The notes beneath the pieces are model-generated. The model ran no database searches. It had not been told where the DNA came from and worked only from the letters and a program-made list of their open reading frames with translations. The translations under genes and the position numbers were made by a program. Shown in pieces: positions 1-9,627 of a stretch of 64,000 nt of DNA. Origin of the DNA: CAYSXY01 sp964435165 (GTDB lineage: Bacteria > Pseudomonadota > Alphaproteobacteria > Rickettsiales > RI-342); NCBI GenBank assembly GCA_964435165.1, contig CAYSXY010000003.1, forward strand, positions 22,379-86,378, written 5' to 3'. Each line of letters begins with the position of its first letter. Position 1 is the first letter of the stretch.

Positions 1-824
1 CGCCGCTGTCGAGGCGCGGGCAATGTTGGGCCGGTTAAAGACGGTCGCTCCGTTGCCTGTTGCCCAGGTGCTGAGACAGTGATACGGCCCGGATCAATAT
101 CATGACGCTGTAGCGATAGCTGCACCGATTCGACGCGGCGTTCGGCCAACTGTCGATTATATGCATTCGAGCCGCTACGATCCGTATGGCCGCTGAGCCG
201 GAGTGATAATTCCGGATATTGCTGCATAATGGCCGCTATTGCGGCCACCTGTTCTCGTCCGTGCTTGTCGAGACGATCACTATCGAAGCCAAAATAGAGG
301 CTATGGGTGTGATAGCTGCCATTATCAAGTAATGTTTCGGCCTCGATACGATTTTTCATATGGTGTTTCAGTGCGGTAAGCGCAATGTTGAACTCCGCCT
401 GGCATGCGGCAATGTCGGCTTCTTGCCATTGTTCTTCAACCTGTTCCAGCCAGCAGTCGAACAGCAATTGCAATCGCGCCAGACTGGCCGGGTAATGCCG
501 GGCCGTCGTGTTTGCGCGCATATCCATCAGCGCCTGCCGTGCGTCCGTCAGTTGAGATATTGCATAGTCCGGTATGTTGCGAGTCTTAATCAGGTCCGGC
601 TCGGGATTCCCGCCTCGCGCCGCTTGCGCTGCCTTGTCGGCAAAGTGGCGTGCGTCTTCCCAATCATATTGGGCCATTTCCGAGCGGGCATAATCCTGAT
701 ATTCCCGCGCCAGCATGCCGGCCAGTGATTGTGGAGGCGTTGTGACCTCAAGATTATCAAGCGCCTGCATTGGCGAGCAGGCGGCAAGCACAAAGCAGAC
801 GATGATGCAGCTATATCGGATCAT
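1..824 (-). CDS. OmpA-family lipoprotein, C-terminus cut by window edge
   Basis: The minus-strand reading frame starts at ATG 824 and stays open to base 1, so the C-terminus lies outside the window. The N-terminus has a short hydrophobic signal ending in the lipobox LAAC (Cys16), which predicts a lipid-anchored envelope protein. Residues of about 30–150 look helical. From about residue 175 the sequence is an OmpA/Pal-type peptidoglycan-binding domain: YFGFDSDRL, then GHTDRSGS and YNRQLAERRVESV, with the Asp and Arg that bind diaminopimelate. It is divergent from ndk. The likely role is anchoring the outer membrane to peptidoglycan; the exact subfamily is unclear. Confidence 0.85.
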   Translation of the reverse strand, partial: MIRYSCIIVCFVLAACSPMQALDNLEVTTPPQSLAGMLAREYQDYARSEMAQYDWEDARHFADKAAQAARGGNPEPDLIKTRNIPDYAISQLTDARQALMDMRANTTARHYPASLARLQLLFDCWLEQVEEQWQEADIAACQAEFNIALTALKHHMKNRIEAETLLDNGSYHTHSLYFGFDSDRLDKHGREQVAAIAAIMQQYPELSLRLSGHTDRSGSNAYNRQLAERRVESVQLSLQRHDIDPGRITVSAPGQQATERPSLTGPTLPAPRQR

Positions 825-935
825 GGTGTATTCCTTAACGTTGGATTACGGCTGCATGGTGCGATGTTGCGGCTATGTCTACCGGGGTTTGATGTCGTAG
901 GAAAGTGCTTTTCCAACAGGTAGTCTAGGTAACGC

Positions 936-963
936 TTGATTTTCGGAAAAGCGGCAGTATGGT
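936..963 (+). promoter_or_regulatory. possible sigma-70-like promoter of ndk
   Basis: TTGATT (936–941) and TATGGT (958–963) are separated by 16 bases, about 90 bases before ndk. The -10 match is weak, so this is tentative. Confidence 0.25.
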
Positions 964-1050
964 GCGCCCGAATATGCCCGGTTCATTACGAACCATGTCT
1001 TGGGCAACAAGAAAACGACGCCGATTACATCAATCTGAGGATGCACACCC

Positions 1051-1467
1051 ATGCCACGTACCTTATCGATTATTAAGCCTGATGCAACTGAACGCAACCT
1101 GACCGGTGCCATCAACGCCATGCTGGAGGAAAATGGTTTTCGTATTGTTGCGCAAAAGCGTATTCGCTTGAGCCGCTTGCAGGCAGGGCAATTTTATGAG
1201 GTGCATAAAGAACGTCCTTTTTTCAATGATCTGGTGGAATATATGGTCTCAGCACCGATCATCGTGCAGGTGCTTGAGCATGAGAACGCAGTCAGTGCTT
1301 ATCGTGAAATCATGGGGGCAACCAACCCTGATGACGCGAAAGATGGGACCATTCGCAAACGCTTCGCCGAGAATATCGAACGCAATTCCGTGCATGGTTC
1401 TGACAGTGCGGACAATGCTGAAAAAGAGATTCGCTTTTTCTTCAGCGAGTTGGAATTAGTCGGTTAA
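1051..1467 (+). CDS. ndk: nucleoside diphosphate kinase
   Basis: Transfers the gamma-phosphate of ATP to nucleoside diphosphates through a phosphohistidine intermediate, keeping NTP and dNTP pools balanced in the cytoplasm. The 138 residues match the usual length of about 140. The start [12 protein letters not shown] and the active-site motif NSVHGSDS (His115) are both intact. It is a single gene, divergent from the OmpA-type lipoprotein and convergent with purN. Confidence 0.97.
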   Translation: MPRTLSIIKPDATERNLTGAINAMLEENGFRIVAQKRIRLSRLQAGQFYEVHKERPFFNDLVEYMVSAPIIVQVLEHENAVSAYREIMGATNPDDAKDGTIRKRFAENIERNSVHGSDSADNAEKEIRFFFSELELVG

Positions 1468-1495
1468 TAAGTGCGGTTTTCCAGCGAGTGGCCAT

Positions 1496-2161
1496 TCATG
1501 ACGGGACGATGAGGGCGTCCTGCGTCTGAAAACTGTTGAGCGCGCTATCGCTGAACATGACCTTATCGCCCTCTAATGTGATATCCTTATTTGCTAACAG
1601 CTTGACAGCCAGCGGGTAGCAGCGATGCTCTTGTGCCAAAATGCGCCTGGCCAGACTCTCGGCTGTATCGTCAGGGAGCACTGGCACAGCAGCCTGTACC
1701 AGAATAGGCCCTTCATCCATGGTAGCGCGTACCATATGCACGGTGCAGCCTGCGATGCGCACTCCGCTATCCAGCGTGGCCTGATGCGTATTCAGCCCTT
1801 TAAAAGCCGGTAATAAGGATGGGTGGATATTGACCAGCTTATTATGCCACTGGTTGACAAACCAAGGGGAGAGCAGGCGCATAAAGCCTGCCAGGCAGAT
1901 CAGATCAACCGCATAAGTGGCGAGGCAGTCATGCAGCGCCTGATCGAATGCAGTGCGATCCGGGTAATCCTGGTGAGACATGACATGCGTCGGGATGCCC
2001 GCTTTCTCAGCACGTGTCAAACCATAGGCTTGAGTGTTATTTGATATTACGCAGGCAATAGAGGCCGGATAGGTGCTGTCATTGCTGGCGTCGATCAGCG
2101 CTTGCAGGTTGCTGCCATTCCCGGAAATGAGTACAGCAAGCGCCATACGTGGCTTGGTCAT
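1496..2161 (-). CDS. purN: phosphoribosylglycinamide formyltransferase
   Basis: Third step of de novo purine synthesis: moves the formyl group of 10-formyl-THF to GAR. The 221 residues carry the N-terminal phosphate loop ISGNGSNLQ (about 12–20), the [12 protein letters not shown] motif with catalytic His113, and Asp149 in the MDEGPI segment. The start ATG overlaps the stop of purM (ATGA), so the two are translationally coupled. The family is usually 190–215 aa; the extra residues are at the C-terminus. Confidence 0.95.
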   Translation of the reverse strand: MTKPRMALAVLISGNGSNLQALIDASNDSTYPASIACVISNNTQAYGLTRAEKAGIPTHVMSHQDYPDRTAFDQALHDCLATYAVDLICLAGFMRLLSPWFVNQWHNKLVNIHPSLLPAFKGLNTHQATLDSGVRIAGCTVHMVRATMDEGPILVQAAVPVLPDDTAESLARRILAQEHRCYPLAVKLLANKDITLEGDKVMFSDSALNSFQTQDALIVPS

Positions 2162-3195
2162 GAGGTGATCTCTACCCTTCGTCCCGGCTTGTCTGTCAGT
2201 GAGCCGATGATTGCCGGTGTGCTGATGCCGTGACTCAATGCGGCCATGATGCTCTCCGTATCATCTTCTGCGACGATCAGCACCATGCCAATGCCATTAT
2301 TAAAGGTGCGCAGCATTTCCGCATCGTCAATGTTCCCGGCTTGCTGCAACCAGTCAAAGACAGATGGCCTTTGCCAACTGTGTTGCTTGATCGTCGCGGA
2401 GAGCGTCTCCGGCAGAATGCGTGGAATATTTTCTACCAGTCCCCCGCCTGTAATGTGCGCGAGTCCTTTCAACAGCCCCTCCTGGATCAGTGGCAAGAGC
2501 TGTTTAATATAGATGATAGTTGGCATCAGCAGGGCTTCGCCAAGCGTATTCCCGGTTGAATCAAACGGTGCGGGGCTTGACCAGTTGAGTTTCTTTTTCC
2601 TCACGATATGGCGTACCAGCGAGAAGCCATTGGAGTGAATGCCTGACGAGCTGAGCCCGATGATCGTATCTCCTGGTTGCATGGTGCGATGGTTGGGGAG
2701 GATAGCATCACGTTCGACGGCACCAACGGCAAAACCTGCAAGATCGTAATCATCGGCACCATACATGCTGGGCATTTCGGCTGTCTCGCCGCCGATCAGG
2801 GCGCATCCGGCCTGTGTGCAGCCCTCGGCGATGCCTTGAATGATGGTCGCGGTTTTGGCCGGGTCCAGCTTGCCTGTCGCGACATAATCAAGGAAAAAGA
2901 GAGGCTCAGCCCCCTGAACAATTAAATCATTGACGCACATGGCAACCAGATCGATGCCCACCGTGTGGTGATGATTCATTTCAATCGCCAGCTTGAGTTT
3001 GGTGCCGACGCCATCGGTGGCGGATACCAGAATCGGGTCCTGATAGCCGGTCGCGGCCATATCGAACAGTCCGCCAAATCCGCCCAGCGCATCCATGGAG
3101 CCAGAACGGCGGGTGCTGCCAGCCATCGGCCCGATCGCCGTTACCAATGCGTTCCCGGCGTCAATATCCACCCCTGCTTCTTTGTAACTGGTCAT
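2158..3195 (-). CDS. purM: phosphoribosylformylglycinamidine cyclo-ligase (AIR synthase)
   Basis: ATP-dependent ring closure of FGAM to AIR in purine synthesis. The 345-residue length is typical. Visible motifs are [10 protein letters not shown] (about 60–70), [16 protein letters not shown] (about 93–108) and GGETAEMP (about 137–144), all conserved in the PurM/ThiL ATP-binding fold. First gene of the purM–purN pair, divergent from the DUF2066 gene, which is the common alphaproteobacterial arrangement. Confidence 0.96.
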   Translation of the reverse strand: MTSYKEAGVDIDAGNALVTAIGPMAGSTRRSGSMDALGGFGGLFDMAATGYQDPILVSATDGVGTKLKLAIEMNHHHTVGIDLVAMCVNDLIVQGAEPLFFLDYVATGKLDPAKTATIIQGIAEGCTQAGCALIGGETAEMPSMYGADDYDLAGFAVGAVERDAILPNHRTMQPGDTIIGLSSSGIHSNGFSLVRHIVRKKKLNWSSPAPFDSTGNTLGEALLMPTIIYIKQLLPLIQEGLLKGLAHITGGGLVENIPRILPETLSATIKQHSWQRPSVFDWLQQAGNIDDAEMLRTFNNGIGMVLIVAEDDTESIMAALSHGISTPAIIGSLTDKPGRRVEITS

Positions 3196-3322
3196 GCCTG
3201 TCAGTTGCGCTCCTGCCTTGTTTAGCTTATGGTTTACCGTTGCAGTCGGGCAATAGCAAGCATGGAGACGCCGCGTGGCAAGGCAACCGCACCCAATGAC
3301 ATTTCTGGAAAGTTACTGTGTG

Positions 3323-4411
3323 ATGCCGCGGCTTTTCACCATGTTGCTGACCATTGGTGTTGTTATGGGTGTCGCAGGTGTTGCGCATGCGCTGACGATT
3401 CATGATATTGAGGTCAAGGCGGAAGATCGCAATCCCGTAGCGGCGCGGGCGAAGGCTGTCGGCGATGCACAGCGCCAGGCATTGGTCACGCTTGGCCAGC
3501 GCTTGGGGCGGTCGCCGGAGGTGTTGACCGAGATGCCTCAGGAGTCGATTGAGCGCATGGTGACGGGCTATGAGGTAGTGAAAGAGGCGATTTTACCGGA
3601 TGGGTATGCCGCTACATTGAATATTTCCTTTTCCTACCCGATGTTGCGCGAGCTGTTCCCGGATTTGCCGGAAAATGAAGCGCAGCACCGGGTGATGCGA
3701 CCAGAGCCACCCTTGCTGGTGGTGCCGATTTTGCAGATGGATGGGCGGCAGGTGGTGTGGGAAGAGCCAAACCCCTGGCGCAGCGCCTGGGAAGCGGCGA
3801 AGCGCGATCATACACTGACGACACGAGAGATTGTATTGCCGCTGGGTGATCTGACCGATATGGCCGCGCTCAACCCACAGGCGGCTATGTCCCGTGATGC
3901 ACAAGCTTATGCAACGCTGGCCTCACGTTATGGAATTGACACCGCGACCGTGGTTGAGATGGAGGTTGCGTCGCATATGGATGGTATTCAGGCGGTTGGA
4001 ACGATCTATCAGCTTTCAAAAGGAAGTACAGTTACACCACCGCAACAATTTCAGGTGGCTGGCGATGCAGCGAATCCTGAATTATTTGCCGATGCTGTGC
4101 GCCGTGTGATGTTGCAATTAGAAGGACGCGGCTCAGGTGCACTGACCCAGGCAAAACCGAGCGCTGATAAACTCAAAACACTGATTCCTCTGGAGAATAT
4201 CAATCAGTGGATCCGCATAAGACGCAGTCTGCAAAGCGTTTCCGAAGTGAAGGATATTCAGTTGATTGCCATTACGCCCTCCCAGGCCGATGTGTTCATT
4301 CGCTATGAGGGCAGCCTTTCTCGTCTGGAAGCCGTGCTTAAAACCCGTGGCATGCGCATGACGCCCTATAGCGGTTACTGGGTGCTGAATAGCACAGGTG
4401 CAGGCAGTTAG
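3323..4411 (+). CDS. DUF2066 domain exported protein
   Basis: The frame is open from GTG 3275, but ATG 3323 (preceded by GGAAAG) gives a clean signal peptide (MPRLFTMLLTIGVVMGVAG, cleavage after AHA) and is preferred. The mature protein of about 340 residues begins with the DUF2066 signature (VKAEDRNPVAARAKAVGDAQRQAL). No catalytic motif is recognisable. In alphaproteobacteria this family typically sits between purMN and the DnaA-like hda gene, as here. Predicted periplasmic; function unknown. Confidence 0.85.
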   Translation: MPRLFTMLLTIGVVMGVAGVAHALTIHDIEVKAEDRNPVAARAKAVGDAQRQALVTLGQRLGRSPEVLTEMPQESIERMVTGYEVVKEAILPDGYAATLNISFSYPMLRELFPDLPENEAQHRVMRPEPPLLVVPILQMDGRQVVWEEPNPWRSAWEAAKRDHTLTTREIVLPLGDLTDMAALNPQAAMSRDAQAYATLASRYGIDTATVVEMEVASHMDGIQAVGTIYQLSKGSTVTPPQQFQVAGDAANPELFADAVRRVMLQLEGRGSGALTQAKPSADKLKTLIPLENINQWIRIRRSLQSVSEVKDIQLIAITPSQADVFIRYEGSLSRLEAVLKTRGMRMTPYSGYWVLNSTGAGS

Positions 4412-4434
4412 GCCGTCTCTTCATCTCATACGGA

Positions 4435-5145
4435 ATGTCCGCCATGACCAGGCCTTATCATTGGCAGATGCCGCTACTGTTCGATACTGAAGAGGATTAC
4501 ACAGCTGATAATTTCATGATGACAGAGAGCAATCAGGAAGCAGTGCAGTGGGTGCAGGGCTGGCCTGCAGCCTGGCCGGGCTATGGATTGCTGGTGACAG
4601 GGCCACCTGGATGCGGCAAGACTCATTTGGCGCATATCTGGCGGCAATTAAGTGGCGCGACATGGCTGGATGCCGCTTCATTCCGCCAATGCCGTTATGA
4701 TGATGCGATTAGTGAAGGGAAAAGCTGGGTGATGGATGACCTTGCCGGGTTTATCGTGACGCAGGAGGATGAGGAACGTCTGTTTCACTGGCTTAATCTA
4801 TTGCACAAGATGGGCGGTTCGGTGCTGATGACATCGGAAGTCGCACTCGCAGCGTTGCGCGTGAAGCTGCCTGATTTGCAATCGCGTCTCGCCGCACTGC
4901 CAAGCGTCGCTATTATGTCGCCGGATGACCATACTCTACAGATGGTGCTGCTGAAGCAATTGAAAGACCGGCAATTGCAGGTTCCTGCACGCGTGGTGAG
5001 CTATGTGGTGTCGCGGATGGAACGATCATTTTCCGCTGCATCGAGGATTGCTGAGCAGCTGGATCGACTCTCCTTATCACATCAGCAGCCGGTGACATTG
5101 GCACTGGCCAGACAGCTGGTGCAGCAAGATCATGCCTCACCTTGA
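4435..5145 (+). CDS. hda: DnaA-family ATPase, Hda-like replication regulator
   Basis: A 236-residue AAA+ protein with Walker A GPPGCGKTH (56–64) and Walker B-like WVMDDLAG (about 97–104), followed by a small helical lid. It has no DnaA domain IV (DNA-binding) and no domain I, so it resembles Hda/HdaA, which with the sliding clamp stimulates ATP hydrolysis on DnaA. It begins 23 bases after DUF2066 and probably shares its transcript. The extreme N-terminus (YHWQMPLLFD) resembles the clamp-binding QLxLPL/F motif. Hda function is inferred from architecture and neighbours. Confidence 0.85.
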   Translation: MSAMTRPYHWQMPLLFDTEEDYTADNFMMTESNQEAVQWVQGWPAAWPGYGLLVTGPPGCGKTHLAHIWRQLSGATWLDAASFRQCRYDDAISEGKSWVMDDLAGFIVTQEDEERLFHWLNLLHKMGGSVLMTSEVALAALRVKLPDLQSRLAALPSVAIMSPDDHTLQMVLLKQLKDRQLQVPARVVSYVVSRMERSFSAASRIAEQLDRLSLSHQQPVTLALARQLVQQDHASP

Positions 5146-5676
5146 CGTGGTTGTTTTTTCGTTGAGCAAGGACGGGGTGAGATAGTGGGTCAATATGCCC
5201 TGAGCCGGGCGAATATCTGCCCAATGATCGACGCTGAATTGGATGATTGCAAGGGCGCAGGTGGGAAAGTTGGTGCGTAATTGCTCGCGCTGTCCATCAT
5301 CTCCATCGCCGGTGAGATCCATCGCGGCAATATGCATGCCCGGATTGTGGCCGACCAGCATTACGGAATGATGGTTATCATCTTGTTCCTGGAGTATATC
5401 AATTAATTCACCGGCAGGGGCGAGATAAAGGCGGCGCTCGGTCTCAAAAGACTGTGACGGGATGTTTAATTCGCGATGTATAATCTCCGCAGTCTCTATG
5501 GTGCGGGCGGCAGAAGAGGAGATAATATGATCCGGCATCAGGCCTTGCGTGTGAAGATAATGGCCCATCCTCTCCGCTGCTGCTTGCCCACGTGGATTTA
5601 ACTGGCGGCCATGGTCGTCCGGGGCGTTATCTTCTGGCTCGGCTTTGGCATGGCGGAGAATATAGACAGTTTTCAT
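5137..5676 (-). CDS. sixA: SixA-type phosphohistidine phosphatase
   Basis: Histidine-phosphatase superfamily protein of 179 residues. The catalytic motif LRHAKAE (His9) and second histidine in LVGHNPGM are present. SixA proteins dephosphorylate phosphohistidine on signalling or phosphotransfer proteins; the substrate here is unknown. It is convergent with hda, sharing 9 bases at the 3' ends, and divergent from ppk. Confidence 0.88.
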   Translation of the reverse strand: MKTVYILRHAKAEPEDNAPDDHGRQLNPRGQAAAERMGHYLHTQGLMPDHIISSSAARTIETAEIIHRELNIPSQSFETERRLYLAPAGELIDILQEQDDNHHSVMLVGHNPGMHIAAMDLTGDGDDGQREQLRTNFPTCALAIIQFSVDHWADIRPAQGILTHYLTPSLLNEKTTTSR

Positions 5677-5787
5677 GCGAAGGCTTACCTTAGGCTCTGT
5701 TAACGACCGGTATGTTACATTTCAATGTGCATTAGTCGGTCAGTCTCAGTATTCAACACCAACCACATCACGCATATCAGGAACGTT

Positions 5788-7974
5788 ATGGCACAAGAGT
5801 CGGCATCAGAACAGGCAATTTTGGCAGTGAGCGAGGCACATTTTGGCCATAGCGACAAACGCTTCATCAATCGGGAATTGTCATGGCTGGCGTTTAATAA
5901 TCGCGTGTTGGAAGAAGCGCACAATGTACGTCACCCATTGCTGGAGCGTGTCAATTTCCTGTCGATCTCTGCCAGTAATCTCGATGAATTCTACATGGTG
6001 CGGGTGGCCGGGCTGAAAGATCTGGTGCTTCGTGGTGAACCGGTGATGAGTCAGGATGGGTTGACGGCCCAGGAACAGTTGCAGGAAATCCATGACATGG
6101 CCGGCACCTTGTTGCAGGAGCAGCAAGCCTGTTGGGCAGAATTACGTCAATTATTGGCGGCAGAATCGATTCATGTGCTGGAAGCGTCTGATTTGACGGC
6201 GGAAGAAAAGCAGTGGCTGGAGACCTATTTTGTGGATCATGTTTTCCCGGTGTTAACGCCCATTGCGATTGACCCGGCGCATCCGTTTCCGTTTTTACCG
6301 AATCGTAGTCTATCCTCTATTTATGAATTACGAGATCGGGAGCGTAATAAACGGCAAACGGCGATTATTCCCTTTCCACAAATGCTGGAACGCTTTACGC
6401 GGTTGCCGGGCAAAGCAGAGCGCTGGGTGCGTACCGAAACCATGGTGCAGCTGTTTCTGGACACCCTTTTTCCCGGCTATGAGATTATCGCCAGCGGGAT
6501 GTTTCGCATTTTGCGAGATAGTGATCTGGATATTGCCGAGGATGCCGAAGATTTAATGCGCGGTTTTGAAGAAGCGGTCCGCGAGCGTAAGCGAGGATCG
6601 GTGATTCGCATGAAGGTAGACAGTACTATGCCTCGTCATCTGCTGCGCTATGTGCAGGAGCATTTTCAGGTGCCGGATATCGATGTGGTGACAGTCAATG
6701 GCATGCTGGGGCTGGCCAGCCTGGCGGAACTGGTGGCAATTGACCGGCCGGATTTGAAATTTGTTCCTTATACGCCGCGTTTTCCAGAGCGCATCAATGA
6801 TTTTAATGGTGATTGCTTTGCGGCGATTCATGCCAAGGATATCATCGTTCACCACCCTTATGAGAGTTTTGATGTGGTGGTGCGTTTTTTGCAACAGGCA
6901 GCACGCGACCCAGATGTCGTGGCGATTAAACAGACGCTGTACCGTACCAGTAAAGACTCGCCTATTGTCAGGGCATTGATAGAGGCGGCGGATAGCGGCA
7001 AATCTGTGACGGCGGTGGTGGAACTGCGGGCACGTTTCGATGAGGAAGCGAATATAAAATGGGCGCGCGATCTGGAGCGAGTCGGGGTGCACGTGGTCTA
7101 TGGCGTGGTGCATTTGAAGACGCACGCTAAGATGTCGCTGGTGACCAAGCGTATTGGCGACCACATGCAATCTTTTGTCCATTTCGGCACCGGAAATTAT
7201 CATCCGATTACGGCGCGTATCTACACCGACCTATCTTTTTTCACCTGCGATACCTCGCTATGCCATGATGCAGCGGCAACCTTCAATTATTTAACGGGCT
7301 ATGCCGCGCCGAGAGCATTCAATATACTTATTCCATCGCCGATGGCATTGCGTTCCAGTCTGCTGGCAATGATTGACGAGGAAATTGCCCATGTACGTGA
7401 GGGGCGTCCCGGTCAGATTTGGGCAAAGATGAATGCATTGGTTGACCCGGAGATTATTGATGCGCTCTACCGTGCGTCGTGTGAGGGGGTGGACATTGAC
7501 CTGATCATCCGTGGTATTTGCTGTTTGCGGCCAGGTATCGAAGGTCTGTCTGAACGTATTACCGTGCGCTCGATCATTGGCCGTTATCTTGAGCATTCAC
7601 GGATCGTCTGCTTTGGCGCCGGGCATGGATTACCATCGCCGGAGGCAAAAGTATTTATTTCGTCAGCGGACTGGATGCCGCGTAATCTGGACCGCCGCGT
7701 GGAGTGTATGGTGCCGATTGAAAATGCCACCGTGCATGAACAGGTGCTGGATCAGATTATGGTGGCGAACCTGCGTGATGATTTGCAAAGTTGGGAATTG
7801 CAGCCTGATGGCGTCTATGAGCGCGTGCAGCCGGAAGGTAAGCGCAAAGGCTTTTCCGCCCATGATTATTTTATGCATAATCCCAGCTTGTCAGGGCGCG
7901 GTAAGGCGTTATATGAGGGGCGGCTTTCGCCGCCAAGCCTGGTCAAGCGAAGGGGTAAGAAAAAAGGTAAGTAG
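5788..7974 (+). CDS. ppk1: polyphosphate kinase 1
   Basis: Reversibly polymerises the ATP gamma-phosphate into inorganic polyphosphate. ATG 5788 is preferred over the upstream in-frame start (5725) because CAGGAA sits just before it and FINRELSWLAFNNRVLEEA then lies where the family expects it. This gives 728 residues, a normal PPK1 length. The C-terminal phospholipase-D-like halves carry LKTHAKM (phosphorylated His) and VHFGTGNYHP. A short gap of 8 bases leads to ppx, so synthesis and breakdown of polyphosphate are co-transcribed. Confidence 0.96.
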   Translation: MAQESASEQAILAVSEAHFGHSDKRFINRELSWLAFNNRVLEEAHNVRHPLLERVNFLSISASNLDEFYMVRVAGLKDLVLRGEPVMSQDGLTAQEQLQEIHDMAGTLLQEQQACWAELRQLLAAESIHVLEASDLTAEEKQWLETYFVDHVFPVLTPIAIDPAHPFPFLPNRSLSSIYELRDRERNKRQTAIIPFPQMLERFTRLPGKAERWVRTETMVQLFLDTLFPGYEIIASGMFRILRDSDLDIAEDAEDLMRGFEEAVRERKRGSVIRMKVDSTMPRHLLRYVQEHFQVPDIDVVTVNGMLGLASLAELVAIDRPDLKFVPYTPRFPERINDFNGDCFAAIHAKDIIVHHPYESFDVVVRFLQQAARDPDVVAIKQTLYRTSKDSPIVRALIEAADSGKSVTAVVELRARFDEEANIKWARDLERVGVHVVYGVVHLKTHAKMSLVTKRIGDHMQSFVHFGTGNYHPITARIYTDLSFFTCDTSLCHDAAATFNYLTGYAAPRAFNILIPSPMALRSSLLAMIDEEIAHVREGRPGQIWAKMNALVDPEIIDALYRASCEGVDIDLIIRGICCLRPGIEGLSERITVRSIIGRYLEHSRIVCFGAGHGLPSPEAKVFISSADWMPRNLDRRVECMVPIENATVHEQVLDQIMVANLRDDLQSWELQPDGVYERVQPEGKRKGFSAHDYFMHNPSLSGRGKALYEGRLSPPSLVKRRGKKKGK

Positions 7975-7982
7975 ATTGCAGC

Positions 7983-9449
7983 ATGATGTCGAATCACAAG
8001 ATTGCCATCATTGATATTGGTTCCAATTCGGTGCGTTTGGTTGTCTATCAACGGCTGATGCGCGCGCCATTGATTGTGCATAATGAAAAGCTGCAATGTG
8101 GGCTGGGAGCTAGTTTACAACAAACCGGCCGGTTGGATGCGCTGGGTATGACTAATGCCCATGCGGCGCTGGGGCGGTTTCGCCTGTTACTGGATGGCTA
8201 TGGCATCTCCGAGCCGATTCTGGTGGCGACGGCAGCGGTGCGCGAAGCTGAGGATGGTGATGATTTTTTACGCGAGGTGCGGCAGCAATATGGCTACCGT
8301 GTGCGGTTGCTCTCCGGTGAGGAGGAGGCCATACTTGCTGCTAAAGGTACTATTGCCTCTGTTGATAAAGTGCATGGGGTGGTGTGCGACCTTGGCGGGG
8401 GAAGTCTTGAGTTGGTTGAAGTGGCCCGCAGCCGCGATGTTGGACAGGCATTGAGTCTGCCAATCGGGGTGTTGCAACTGCAACATGGCACGGGCGCGTC
8501 AGGTGGTTACAAAACTATCAAAAAAACGGTGAAGCAGGCTCTGGAACCTCACCGAACGGTTCTTGATGCCATGAAAGATGAAACACTTTATGCGGTGGGC
8601 GGGAGTTTTCGTACTCTGGCGAAGCTACATATGGCACAGCGCAAATATCCGGTGCGGATGTTGCACCATTACCGCGCCAATGCGGAGGAATTAGCCGATT
8701 TCGCGGGCAAAATTGCCAGAATGGATGCCGATTCCGTCTTATTACTGCCGGGAGCCTCACGTCGCCGCGCGGCCAGTATTCCCTATGCGGCAAATGTGCT
8801 TAAACGCTTGATCAAATGGGGTGCGCCGAAGCATGTGGTGTTCTCATCTTACGGTATTCGTGAAGGCCTGTTGTTGGAGGCGCTGTCTGCCGATGAGTTG
8901 GCGAAAGATCCTCTGCTGGAAGGGGCGCGAGAGCTAGCAGTGCATGAAGGAGCCGACCCTGACTATGCCGCACTGGTCTATGCATGGATGGAGCCGTTAT
9001 TTGAGGATGAGTCTGTGCGCCTGCAGAGACTGCGTCGGGCAGCGTGCCAGTTACTGTCGATTCCGCGCTATGAAATTTCTCCATTTCAGGCGGATGCCGA
9101 ATTTTTTCATATGCTCAAGGCACCGTTGGTAGGGTTGACACATCATGCTCGTTTTTTGCTGGCGTTGATGGCCTATCACCGCTTTCAATTTCTGGCTGAG
9201 ATCCCACTCAAACGGTGGGAGCAGATGCATATCAGTCACGAAGAACTAACCCATGCCAGGCTGGTGGGCACGGCCTTTGATTTGGCCTGGTCGCTCTCCG
9301 GCGGTATCCCTTCTTTACTGGCACAAACGAAGCTGGACTATGATGAGGGTGTGGTGCTGCTGGAAAGTGATGAGCAAGGCATGCTTGCCAGCGAATCCGG
9401 CAAAAAGCGGATGGAGCGGTTGAATCGTGCGATGCAGATGATGGTATAG
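7983..9449 (+). CDS. ppx: exopolyphosphatase, Ppx/GppA family (copy 1)
   Basis: Releases orthophosphate from polyphosphate ends, or hydrolyses pppGpp. The 488 residues show the ASKHA ATPase-fold motifs IIDIGSNSVRLVVY (about 8–21) and CDLGGGSLELVEV (about 135–147), then a helical C-terminal HD-like region typical of longer Ppx proteins. It lies directly after ppk1, which supports polyphosphate as substrate. A shorter paralogue is encoded at 45225–46268. Confidence 0.93.
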   Translation: MMSNHKIAIIDIGSNSVRLVVYQRLMRAPLIVHNEKLQCGLGASLQQTGRLDALGMTNAHAALGRFRLLLDGYGISEPILVATAAVREAEDGDDFLREVRQQYGYRVRLLSGEEEAILAAKGTIASVDKVHGVVCDLGGGSLELVEVARSRDVGQALSLPIGVLQLQHGTGASGGYKTIKKTVKQALEPHRTVLDAMKDETLYAVGGSFRTLAKLHMAQRKYPVRMLHHYRANAEELADFAGKIARMDADSVLLLPGASRRRAASIPYAANVLKRLIKWGAPKHVVFSSYGIREGLLLEALSADELAKDPLLEGARELAVHEGADPDYAALVYAWMEPLFEDESVRLQRLRRAACQLLSIPRYEISPFQADAEFFHMLKAPLVGLTHHARFLLALMAYHRFQFLAEIPLKRWEQMHISHEELTHARLVGTAFDLAWSLSGGIPSLLAQTKLDYDEGVVLLESDEQGMLASESGKKRMERLNRAMQMMV

Positions 9450-9464
9450 GAGGCCTTCGGCCTC
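9450..9464 (+). terminator. stem-loop after ppx
   Basis: GAGGCC-TTC-GGCCTC begins right after the ppx stop codon. The following bases (TATGCTTGTTT) are only partly T-rich, so it may be a weak terminator or a 3'-end stabilising hairpin. Confidence 0.45.
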
Positions 9465-9477
9465 TATGCTTGTTTAC

Positions 9478-9619
9478 TATAGCTTTTCCCACTAATTTCT
9501 GTACAGAAATTAGTGGGGAGTTCAGACGCCACTGAGGCTTGCGTGCCAACTATGGCGCGGGCAGCAGTCGCGGCCTCATAGCCATTCAGATTGTATGAAA
9601 ATTAATGTGAATGGCTATA
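9478..9619 (+). repeat. 142-bp miniature inverted-repeat element, copy 1
   Basis: Begins TATAGC and ends GCTATA. The two ends form imperfect terminal inverted repeats of about 21 bases with roughly four mismatches. Just inside the left end is a perfect 30-bp palindrome built from CCCACTAATTTCTGT and its complement. A second hairpin (GTGCC/GGCGC) and an 11-bp stem (ATAGCCATTCA/TGAATGGCTAT) at the right end follow. No open frame encodes a transposase. It lies between the convergent genes ppx and rnd, 8 bases from the rnd stop. Near-identical copies are at 12842–12987 and 51759–51900. Confidence 0.9.
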
Positions 9620-9627
9620 ATTCACCA

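Noticed and set aside
9484..9516. The 30-bp palindrome of the repeat as a rho-independent terminator
   Set aside because: No T-run follows on either strand; the flank reads AAAAGC on one side and GAGTTC or CGTTC on the other.
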